Shown: in pieces, positions 1 through 5,808 of the stretch
Numbering within the stretch: the first letter of the stretch is position 1
Layout: every line of letters starts with the position of its first letter
DNA from: an uncultured Lachnospiraceae bacterium
GTDB taxonomy: Bacteria > Bacillota > Clostridia > Lachnospirales > Lachnospiraceae
Reading direction: 5' to 3'
Assembly: GCA_946566415.1 (NCBI GenBank)
Contig: CAMNWW010000032.1
Span: forward strand, 1-14,330
Length of the DNA: 14,330 nt
Notes under the pieces: generated by a model
Databases searched by the model: none
What the model was told of the DNA's origin: nothing
What the model saw: only the letters and a program-made list of their open reading frames with translations
Position numbers and translations under genes: made by a program

Positions 1-257
1 ACAATATCTCCACTATATTCTTTCCGGTCAATAAACACATCCCTGTCGTTTCCCTTGAATACAGCACATTGAATTGTCGCCTGTGGGAACAAATTGTGAG
101 TCATAAGGATAAATGCATTGGTGGGATAATATTCATCTCCTCGTTTTGCCAAAAATCCCCAACCAAGCAGATTCTGCCTTGTCAAACGTGGAATCCTTTC
201 TGCCGCCTCCTCAGATTTACAGTGTTCTACTGCATACTGATACATTCCCTTACGGAG
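1..257 (-). pseudogene. Truncated AlbA_2/divergent-AAA (Schlafen-type) ATP-binding protein remnant
   Basis: Read on the minus strand, 257 down to 1 gives about 85 open codons that run off the window. Recognisable stretches are LLGWGFL, PTNAFILMTHN, IQCAVFKG and FIDRKEYSG. These are the middle of the 'RNA-binding / AlbA_2 domain, divergent AAA-4' family, in which a PTNAF..LL and a QCA.FKG..(R).FIDR(K/R)E block follow the N-terminal AlbA_2 fold. Family resemblance begins at LRKGM and stops at an in-frame TAG (258-260), so the N-terminal part of the family, roughly 70 or more residues, is missing. The first ATG (245) has only AGGGA directly touching it, a poor ribosome site. This looks like a 5'-deleted remnant rather than a gene start. 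The 3' part lies outside the window, so the condition of the C-terminus is unknown. Family call fairly sure; pseudogene status likely. Confidence 0.6.
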
Positions 258-300
258 CTAAGACTGCTTATGTGGACGAAGTCCCTGCTTCGCAGGCCTA

Positions 301-360
301 ATATGGATTTGCAGACATCTCTTACATGCAAGCATGACGAGTTTGTCTGCAAATCCATAT
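301..360. repeat. Two-tier palindrome (17-bp arms with an inner 5-bp hairpin)
   Basis: Bases 301-317 and 344-360 are perfect 17-nt inverted repeats (arm ATATGGATTTGCAGACA). Inside them lies a second inverted repeat, CATGC (325-329) and GCATG (332-336), centred on AA, with exactly 7 nt between each inner arm and the outer GACA/TGTC ends. Two small hairpins adjoin it on the left: GGAC-GAA-GTCC (274-284) and CCTGC-TTC-GCAGG (284-296). There is no T-tract, so it is not a standard terminator. It lies between the truncated AlbA_2 gene and the tRNA promoter. It could be a protein-binding site or the scar of a mobile element. The inner half closely resembles the palindrome at 14292-14326. Confidence 0.75.
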
Positions 361-382
361 TGACTGTAAATAGTAACAAAAG

Positions 383-410
383 GGTAAACAGATTTTGGTA
401 AACAGATTTT
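383..410. repeat. Perfect tandem 14-bp repeat upstream of the tRNA promoter
   Basis: The unit GGTAAACAGATTTT occurs twice in direct succession (383-396 and 397-410), followed by an A/T-rich run and then the -35 box at 422. It may be an upstream A/T-rich activating element or simple slippage. No function can be shown from the sequence. Confidence 0.8.
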
Positions 411-421
411 TTATTTTTTTC

Positions 422-451
422 TTGACATATCCTTTCTTTGTGTTGTATAAT
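422..451 (+). promoter_or_regulatory. Sigma-A promoter of the tRNA-Arg gene
   Basis: TTGACA (422-427) and TATAAT (446-451) are both perfect consensus hexamers, 18 bp apart, and are followed by an A/T-rich start region. The expected transcript begins near 458, about 30 nt before the mature tRNA 5' end. This is typical of strong stable-RNA promoters. Confidence 0.85.
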
Positions 452-488
452 AATTTTTGTTGTAAAGCAGAAATATTTTGCAGCACAT

Positions 489-562
489 GTGCGCTTAGCT
501 CAGCTGGATAGAGCGTTTGGCTACGGACCAAAAGGTCGGGGGTTCGAATCCTCTAGCGCACG
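489..562 (+). tRNA. trnR: tRNA-Arg, anticodon ACG
   Basis: A full cloverleaf can be folded by eye. Acceptor GTGCGCT (489-495) pairs with AGCGCAC near the 3' end. The D arm is GCTC/GAGC with loop AGCTGGATA. The anticodon arm is TTTGG/CCAAA with loop CTACGGA (anticodon ACG at 523-525). The T arm has loop TTCGAAT and a stem containing G-T wobbles. The discriminator is G562, and no CCA is encoded. ACG, read as ICG after editing, decodes CGU/CGC/CGA arginine codons. It is a single-gene transcription unit with its own promoter and terminator. I see no attachment-site duplication of its 3' end in the window. Confidence 0.95.
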
Positions 563-573
563 GTTTAAAAAAG

Positions 574-611
574 GAAGCATCGCAGTATAAACTGTAGATG
601 CTTCTTTTTTT
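574..611. terminator. Bidirectional intrinsic terminator between tRNA-Arg and the ABC permease gene
   Basis: GAAGCATC (574-581) pairs with GATGCTTC (597-604), with a further inner pairing CAGT/ACTG around loop ATAA. Seven T residues follow on the plus strand (605-611). On the minus strand the same stem is followed by a T-run (plus-strand A-run from 567), so it can also end the permease transcript, whose stop lies at 627. Confidence 0.85.
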
Positions 612-626
612 GAACCATTCTTTGTG

Positions 627-2966
627 TTACAATTCGTTTATCGTATCCGTGATCGCCATATTCCGGATCCGTTTTGCCGGAGCGTACACTGCTGCCGCAG
701 CGCAAGCCGTCACGAACACAACTATCCCGCACAGTATTACGATCGGCGGACGCCATATCGTACCAAAATACCTTGCGATCAGCAGGGTATGCAGGAAATA
801 GCTGAATGGAAGACCGAGCCCGCAGCCAACCACCAGACCGGATACAGCATAGGTGAATGCCTCTGCGGTTATCATCCTCGTAAGCTGTCTGCTGTCCATG
901 CCAACGGCCCTCATAGCTCCATATTGCTTTGTCCTGGCTGCCACACTGATAGAGATACTGTTGATGATGTAAAACATAGTAACCATTCCAATAATCACCA
1001 AAAAACCATATACTCCTGCCTGCATTGCCATGTAAGTAGTGGTATTTTCCTGGACGCTTTCCCTGGCATCTGAAAAAATGATATCGCTCCCGGCGAATTT
1101 ACTGATCTGCCGTACCGTCTCATCATTCGCGTTTCCGTCAAGCTGCACGCCGATCATCGTAAGACCCCGCTCTCCTGTCAGCCTTTCAAAGGTTTCCTGG
1201 GAACAGATGACAAGCAGTTCGCTGGGAAACAAGCTGCTGGATACAGAGCAGGTGATCTCAACCTCTTTTCCGTCGATCTGAACCTTATCCCCAACTTTCA
1301 AAGGATTATCTTTATTATAAACAGTCGCAACCTTATCGCTGTCTCCGTAAATGTCCGACAGATTCCCTTCCACTACATTTTCTTTTGCACTTTCCAGGAG
1401 ATACTCGTCATAGGATTCCAAATTGACATGGCCAATTCCCTGCCGCGAAGAAGTTGCCGCAATATTGTCCAGATATGAAGTGCCAAAGACATTCTTCACA
1501 CCGGAGATTCTCTTAACCTCTTCTTTTGTACCCTGTTCAAGCGCCAGTGCATTAGCATAGCCATTCAGCGTAATATCCGGCTGCCATGATTTCAGGTCGG
1601 GCAGTAGTCCACGTGCAAAGTCCAGGCCGATCGAAAAGCATAAGACCAGTATGATCGTGAGTGCAAAGGAAGCTGTCATAAGGAACCAGTTCTTTCTGGA
1701 CCCCGTCGCATGATGAATGCCTAATATACTTTCTATTTTTCTGCCTTTCCGCCTTATTACGCGTCGTTTCGAGGACGTTAATTCTGAATTTCCGGAAACC
1801 GCCGACATGGGGGATACTTTGGCGGCCCGTTTTGCAGGAGCCTGCGCCGCCAGCAAAACGGTTATGATTCCGACCAGCACACCGCTTATCAGACCGACAG
1901 GACTTACGGATAATATCCGTACAGTGGCAAATTCGCCCCCAATGCCGTAATGCATGTATGCGCATATTCCCCAACTGGCCAGCGTTCCCAGAACCACCCC
2001 GACAGGAACCGCGTTTTTACACCAGTTCAATGCTTCCAGCCGCACGAAGCGGACGATTTGCTGACGGCTCGCACCGATACAGCGCATCATACCGAAAAAT
2101 TTTATCCGCTGGGAAACGTTACTATTCAGACTTCCGGAAATCATCAATACGCCGGCCAGCAATACCATAACAAACAGCACAGCCGCTATTCCATATACAT
2201 TCCGGATGGACTGATTCCGGCTTTGTCCTGAAAGCCCCATCGTAGCGGTATTTTCAGAGATGCTTTCTTCCGCCAGATCATATTTCTGCTGAATTTCCGA
2301 AACCGCATCGGACGCATCGGACGCATCCGACGCCTTTTGAAACTGTATATAGCAGGATGGATGCTCTTCAACCGCATTTGCCTCCATTATTGCATGGAAC
2401 GCATCTCTTGTCATATACACGGCGACCATATACGTCTGTCCCTGGTAATACTCTCTGTCATCCGACCCAAAACCAGATACGGTAAATTCAGTATCCCCTG
2501 CAGGAGTATGCACGGTTACTTGGTCGCCCAGCCGTACGTCCAAAGCAAGTCCCGCGTTATCGCTAAGCATTACTTCCCTCCCGCTTTGCGGAAGCCTGCC
2601 TTCTTCAAGTGCGTTTACAAGCTGTGCTATATACGTTTCATCCACACCATACAAAGCCGCCTTTCTCCCGCCGATCTCATAGGGCTTATCCGCGTCCGTG
2701 TTGAAGGAATCCGCCCAGCCGATCCCCTTGACATCGGAACGTCTTCCGAGCTCATCTACAGCGTCCTGCGGAATATTGTCAAGCTTTATATGCCAGTTTC
2801 CGTGTTTTTCCTGCATGGTCCCGCTATTTGACTGAATGAGCATATCTGCTACGCTGAAAATTGCGGTTACAAGAAATACTGAAATAATAATACACAGAAG
2901 TGTCATACGATTCTGGCGTCTGTGTACACGCGCAGAAACCGGAATAAGGCTAAGATAACTTTTCAT
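627..2966 (-). CDS. ABC transporter permease with two FtsX domains
   Basis: The 779-residue product is an integral membrane partner of the ATPase encoded just upstream. TM1 lies near residues 20-40 and is followed by a MacB_PCD-like extracytoplasmic domain to about 250. Three TM helices (about 260-375) end in the FtsX-type APAKRAAKVSPMSA segment. The pattern then repeats: TM5 near 425-450, a second external domain, and three helices ending in YAPAKRIRNM. That makes about eight TM helices and two FtsX modules. I take ATG 2966 as the start because GGAGG lies 8 nt upstream and the ATGA overlap couples it to the ATPase stop; the GTG at 2975 is less well placed. Permeases of this layout beside a two-component system usually handle antimicrobial peptides or envelope stress (family knowledge). 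The substrate is unknown. It ends at the bidirectional terminator at 574-611. Confidence 0.9.
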   Translation of the reverse strand: MKSYLSLIPVSARVHRRQNRMTLLCIIISVFLVTAIFSVADMLIQSNSGTMQEKHGNWHIKLDNIPQDAVDELGRRSDVKGIGWADSFNTDADKPYEIGGRKAALYGVDETYIAQLVNALEEGRLPQSGREVMLSDNAGLALDVRLGDQVTVHTPAGDTEFTVSGFGSDDREYYQGQTYMVAVYMTRDAFHAIMEANAVEEHPSCYIQFQKASDASDASDAVSEIQQKYDLAEESISENTATMGLSGQSRNQSIRNVYGIAAVLFVMVLLAGVLMISGSLNSNVSQRIKFFGMMRCIGASRQQIVRFVRLEALNWCKNAVPVGVVLGTLASWGICAYMHYGIGGEFATVRILSVSPVGLISGVLVGIITVLLAAQAPAKRAAKVSPMSAVSGNSELTSSKRRVIRRKGRKIESILGIHHATGSRKNWFLMTASFALTIILVLCFSIGLDFARGLLPDLKSWQPDITLNGYANALALEQGTKEEVKRISGVKNVFGTSYLDNIAATSSRQGIGHVNLESYDEYLLESAKENVVEGNLSDIYGDSDKVATVYNKDNPLKVGDKVQIDGKEVEITCSVSSSLFPSELLVICSQETFERLTGERGLTMIGVQLDGNANDETVRQISKFAGSDIIFSDARESVQENTTTYMAMQAGVYGFLVIIGMVTMFYIINSISISVAARTKQYGAMRAVGMDSRQLTRMITAEAFTYAVSGLVVGCGLGLPFSYFLHTLLIARYFGTIWRPPIVILCGIVVFVTACAAAAVYAPAKRIRNMAITDTINEL
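2305..2331. repeat. Three in-frame 9-bp units inside the permease gene
   Basis: GCATCGGAC, GCATCGGAC and GCATCCGAC follow one another and encode the repeated Ser-Asp-Ala run KASDASDASDAV in the first extracytoplasmic domain (near residues 210-222). Units of 9 bp keep frame, so slippage would change linker length without inactivating the gene. Confidence 0.85.
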
Positions 2967-3646
2967 TCTCCGCACCTCCCAAAATCTGTCAGTTCCCCGT
3001 CCGATACCTGCAGGATACGGTCCGCCTTCTGTGCAATCCCCCGGCTGTGGGTGATCATAATAATCGTCTGCTCATAATTTCTTGACGCTTCTTTTAGAAG
3101 AGCAATTACCTCTCTGCTGTTCTGCGTGTCCAGATTCCCTGTCGGTTCGTCGGCCAGAATCAGAGCAGGACGAGTGATCAGCGCCCTCCCGATCGCCACT
3201 CTCTGCTGCTGTCCGCCTGACAGCTGGCTTGGCAGATGATGCCGGCGTTCCCGAAGGTTTAATACCGCCAACAGCTCTTCCAGATATCTCCTGTCTGGTT
3301 TCTGGTAATCAAGCAGCACCGGAAAAATGATATTCTGCTCAACCGTCAGTTCAGGAATCAGATTAAAGCTCTGGAAAATGAATCCGATATTCCTGCGGCG
3401 GAAAACCGTAAGGTTTCTCTCTTTCATTGCAAAGATATCTTTGCTGTCAATATAGACCTTTCCGAAGCTAGGCGTATCCAGCGCACCGATCATATTAAGA
3501 AGAGTGCTCTTTCCGGATCCTGATTCTCCGACGATCGCGACGAATTCTCCTTTCATCACCGAAAAGCTTACACTTCTAAGAGCCTGTACGGCAACGTCCC
3601 CTTCTCCGTAGGTTTTGGAAACTGATTTTACTTCCAGCAAATTCAT
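2963..3646 (-). CDS. ABC transporter ATP-binding protein (MacB/LolD type)
   Basis: The 227-residue cytoplasmic ATPase powers the FtsX permease encoded directly after it. The sequence shows Walker A GESGSGKST (40-48), Q-loop Gln92, signature LSGGQQQR (142-149), Walker B ILADEPTG (163-170) and switch His200. The tyrosine of the A-loop is in KTYGEG (11-16). An upstream in-frame ATG at 3796 exists, but I choose ATG 3646: family similarity begins at MNLLEVKSVSKTYG, a good ribosome site (AGAGGTG) lies 8 nt before it, and the upstream segment is a structured leader. The stop overlaps the permease start (ATGA), so the two are translationally coupled. Expression is probably driven by the adjacent two-component system. 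Substrate unknown. Confidence 0.95.
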   Translation of the reverse strand: MNLLEVKSVSKTYGEGDVAVQALRSVSFSVMKGEFVAIVGESGSGKSTLLNMIGALDTPSFGKVYIDSKDIFAMKERNLTVFRRRNIGFIFQSFNLIPELTVEQNIIFPVLLDYQKPDRRYLEELLAVLNLRERRHHLPSQLSGGQQQRVAIGRALITRPALILADEPTGNLDTQNSREVIALLKEASRNYEQTIIMITHSRGIAQKADRILQVSDGELTDFGRCGE

Positions 3647-3694
3647 AAATAAAACACCTCTTTCTCCATATATTATTGGACGAACTCCTTCTTC

Positions 3695-3725
3695 CCGCAG
3701 AGTATGTATTACGTATGTTCTGCGG
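3695..3725 (-). promoter_or_regulatory. Leader inverted repeat with 11-bp-period direct repeats before the ABC ATPase
   Basis: CCGCAGA (3695-3701) and TCTGCGG (3719-3725) form a 7-bp inverted repeat. Between them GTATGT occurs twice on the plus strand (3702-3707 and 3713-3718), one helical turn (11 bp) apart. Direct hexamers at that period are the usual recognition layout for OmpR-family regulators. As RNA it could also be a hairpin competing with the terminator-like stem at 3735-3780. Function inferred only. Confidence 0.4.
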
Positions 3726-3734
3726 ATATAAAAA

Positions 3735-3780
3735 TTCGTACATTGAAAATGAATTAAGAAATTCATTTCCGATGTACGAA
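3735..3780 (-). terminator. Terminator-like hairpin in the leader of the ABC operon
   Basis: TTCGTACAT (3735-3743) pairs with ATGTACGAA (3772-3780). Inside it GAAAATGAATT pairs with AATTCATTTC with a one-base bulge around loop AAGA. In the minus-strand transcript the stem is followed by TTTTTAT, as in an intrinsic terminator. It lies between the sensor kinase stop (3853) and the ATPase start (3646). It either ends the two-component transcript or, if transcription starts near 3811, acts as an attenuator for the ABC genes. Confidence 0.6.
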
Positions 3781-3817
3781 AAACATACCACTTCAACCCT
3801 ACTGCAGCATTACAATC

Positions 3818-3846
3818 ATCCTACAATTTTGTAGGAATTATTACAA
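3818..3846 (-). promoter_or_regulatory. Candidate promoter with overlapping palindrome for the ABC operon
   Basis: On the minus strand, TTGTAA (3841-3846) and TAGGAT (3818-3823) are 17 bp apart. A palindrome, CCTACAA-TT-TTGTAGG (3820-3835), covers the -10 and part of the spacer. Its core ACA-N4-TGT resembles the TnACA-N4-TGTAA sites known for BceR-like regulators, differing in the first base. Start of transcription would be near 3811. Hexamer match is moderate. Confidence 0.4.
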
Positions 3847-3852
3847 CAACTC

Positions 3853-4896
3853 TCAAAGGCTGGCAAAATTTACATAGAATGTTGTTCCAGTCCCCAATTC
3901 GCTGTCAGCCACAATGCTTCCCCCATGTGCTTCAATAATAGACTTCGCAAGAGGCAGTCCGAGCCCAATCCCCTGTTTATCCTTAGAATACCGGCTTCGG
4001 TAAAACCTTTTAAAAATATAGTATAAATCTTCCGGATGAATCCCGCTCCCGTTATCCTTTATAATAATCTGAAGCGATGAAGCTGAATGCTTCCATTCAA
4101 TCCTGACAAAATCTCCTTTTTCCGTATGATCCAAAGCATTTTTAACAATGTTAACCATTGCCTCCATCAGCCAGTTACGGTCGCAGACAAAATCTACTGC
4201 TTCGTCTCCATGGAGGATAATCTTCTTTCCTTCCTGTCCGGCGCGGAAAGAAAATCGTTTTTTAATACGCTCCATCATCTCGGATATATTTTCCCTCTCC
4301 TTCGCCATCACGATCATACCCGCGTCAAATTTCGATATCTTCAGCAGGTTCTGCACCAAAGTTTCTACCCTTTCCAATTCCTGTTCAGATAGCTCGGCAA
4401 ACTCCTTGACTGCCGACGGATTCCTGGCCTCTCCCTGCAAAATTCCGTTATAAATATTTAAGGCGGCCAGAGGGGTCTTTAACTGATGGGAAATATCTGA
4501 TATCGTGTTTTTTAAAAACTCCTTTTCCCTCCCCTCATTCTCAATATGGGCGTTCAGAATAGATACTAAAGAATTTACCTCATGGAACAGTCTGTACAGT
4601 TCACCCTCATCATAGCATTCAATCCGTGCGTCTTCGCTCCCGGAAATATATTCCCTGATCTGCTCCACCGCATTTTCCATAATCTCATTTTGATCTTTAA
4701 AATAACTATAGCAGGCCGCCAGAATCAACGCCCCCATGCACAAAGCGGCGCTTCCAATATAAAGCGCCGGCCATTCCATTTCAAATTGTATAATGATAAC
4801 AAAAATTAACGAAAACCCCGTGATGTACGACAGAATTTTATAGAACAGCACCTTAATTTTTCGATTTGCCAGTATCTTCATCATGCGCTGCAACAT
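3853..4896 (-). CDS. Short-loop membrane sensor histidine kinase
   Basis: The 347-residue kinase has two TM helices close together near the N-terminus (about 20-37 and 46-65), separated by only about eight residues, so it has almost no external sensing domain. A linker follows, then the DHp H-box DISHQLKTPLAAL with phospho-acceptor His137, N-box NIVKNALDHT, G1 DNGSGI, F-box IFKRFYR, G2 GIGLGLPLAKS and G3 GTGTTF. All catalytic boxes are intact. Such intramembrane-sensing kinases often sense through, or with, a neighbouring ABC transporter (family knowledge), and this one lies directly upstream of one. It starts 20 nt after the regulator stop. The ribosome site is less clear: GGAAAGG lies about 12 nt before ATG 4896, and a later ATG is possible. 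The cognate partner is presumably the adjacent response regulator. Confidence 0.93.
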   Translation of the reverse strand: MLQRMMKILANRKIKVLFYKILSYITGFSLIFVIIIQFEMEWPALYIGSAALCMGALILAACYSYFKDQNEIMENAVEQIREYISGSEDARIECYDEGELYRLFHEVNSLVSILNAHIENEGREKEFLKNTISDISHQLKTPLAALNIYNGILQGEARNPSAVKEFAELSEQELERVETLVQNLLKISKFDAGMIVMAKERENISEMMERIKKRFSFRAGQEGKKIILHGDEAVDFVCDRNWLMEAMVNIVKNALDHTEKGDFVRIEWKHSASSLQIIIKDNGSGIHPEDLYYIFKRFYRSRYSKDKQGIGLGLPLAKSIIEAHGGSIVADSELGTGTTFYVNFASL

Positions 4897-4916
4897 ATGT
4901 TCCGTTTACCTTTCCT

Positions 4917-5615
4917 TTACTCTCTGCCCTTATCCGCCGTATTCCACTTATATCCCATGCGGCGGACAGTTACAATTTTTTCCGGCTTTCCGGGGTCATC
5001 CTCAATTTTTGTACGGAGTCTCCTTATATACACTGTCAAAGTATTATTATCTACATAATTTTCATTACAATCCCACAGCCTGTTTAAAATCTGTTCCGGT
5101 GAAAGTACGATATCGGGATTTTCCATGAACAGGCACAAAAGCTTATATTCACTTGCCGTCAAGTCAATCGGTTTGCCTTTTTTACAGACTTCTCCTTTTA
5201 CCAGCTCCACCCTGATATCATTTGAATTTAGTTCAGGGCTTTCCTGGCTGAAATTGCTGCTTCGGCGGAGCAGTGCGTTAACCCTGGACAGAAATACCGC
5301 CAGCTTGAACGGCTTTGTAATATAATCGTCACCGCCGATATCAAGCCCCATGATCATATCCGTCTCTTCATCCGCGGCGGTTAAAAACATAATCGGAACT
5401 TTAGAGGTCAGCCGCATCTTTTTACACAAATCAAATCCCGAACCGTCAGGGAGAGAGACATCCAAGATGACCAGATCATATTTTCCGTCAGACCAGAGCG
5501 CGCCCGCTTCCAGGCTTGTGCGGGCAACGTCTATCCCGTACCCTTCCCTTTTGACGGCAAACGAAAGCCCGCCGATTAAACTCAAGTCGTCCTCCACCAG
5601 CAGGATCTGTTTCAT
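4917..5615 (-). CDS. OmpR/PhoB-family response regulator
   Basis: The 232-residue protein has an N-terminal receiver domain with acidic pocket Asp9/Asp10, phospho-acceptor Asp52 (VILDVSLPDG), Thr79 and Lys101 (ITKPF). A C-terminal winged helix (about 130-225) carries the LTASEYKLLCLF and NTLTVYIRRLRTKIED motifs. It would bind promoter DNA once phosphorylated by the adjacent kinase. Start ATG 5615 has GGAGAGGAG about 8 nt upstream. It begins only 42 nt after the FeoB-associated peptide gene. I find no terminator and no convincing sigma-A promoter in that gap, so at least part of its expression may come from feo transcription. Likely targets are the ABC promoter region at 3695-3846 (inference). 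Confidence 0.95.
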   Translation of the reverse strand: MKQILLVEDDLSLIGGLSFAVKREGYGIDVARTSLEAGALWSDGKYDLVILDVSLPDGSGFDLCKKMRLTSKVPIMFLTAADEETDMIMGLDIGGDDYITKPFKLAVFLSRVNALLRRSSNFSQESPELNSNDIRVELVKGEVCKKGKPIDLTASEYKLLCLFMENPDIVLSPEQILNRLWDCNENYVDNNTLTVYIRRLRTKIEDDPGKPEKIVTVRRMGYKWNTADKGRE

Positions 5616-5657
5616 TGAATTATCTCCTCTCCCCGAATTTTCTCAATCAAGTGTCCC

Positions 5658-5807
5658 TTATTTTTCCCCGTTTGCGCTCCGATGGCAGGCACCGCCGCAA
5701 TGCGCACAGTCACCGCAGCATTTACCTGATTTTTTATCCTTATAAATACTTCTGCCCGCCAGCGCCGCAAGCGTCAGGACAATCATTCCAACAACCAAAG
5801 TTCCCAT
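5658..5807 (-). CDS. FeoB-associated Cys-rich membrane peptide
   Basis: A 49-residue peptide starting MGTLVVGMIVLTLAALAGRS (one TM helix), followed by a basic stretch IYKDKK and a Cys-rich tail with KCCGDCAHCGGACH (five Cys and two His). This is the 'FeoB-associated Cys-rich membrane protein' family, which follows feoB in many Firmicutes. The Cys/His cluster may bind metal, but its exact role in Fe(II) uptake is unsettled. The start is one base after the feoB stop (TAA-T-ATG), so it is almost certainly translated by coupling from feoB. It has no strong ribosome site of its own (AAGGA lies far back inside feoB). Confidence 0.9.
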   Translation of the reverse strand: MGTLVVGMIVLTLAALAGRSIYKDKKSGKCCGDCAHCGGACHRSANGEK

Positions 5808-5808
5808 A

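Noticed and set aside
69..401. 110-codon plus-strand frame at the left edge
   Set aside because: The minus strand of 1-257 encodes the recognisable AlbA_2 fragment, and the rest of the frame runs across the palindrome and the tandem repeat.
489..562. tRNA-Arg as an integration site for a mobile element
   Set aside because: No integrase, no repeat of the tRNA 3' end, and a normal terminator directly follows the gene.
3647..3796. N-terminal extension of the ABC ATPase to ATG 3796
   Set aside because: It would translate through the terminator-like stem and inverted repeat, lacks family similarity, and ATG 3646 has a good ribosome site.
3853..4896. Sensor kinase as a classical BceS protein
   Set aside because: The short external loop fits, but the H-box DISHQLKTPLAAL and the partner permease (eight helices, two FtsX domains) differ from the ten-helix BceB type.
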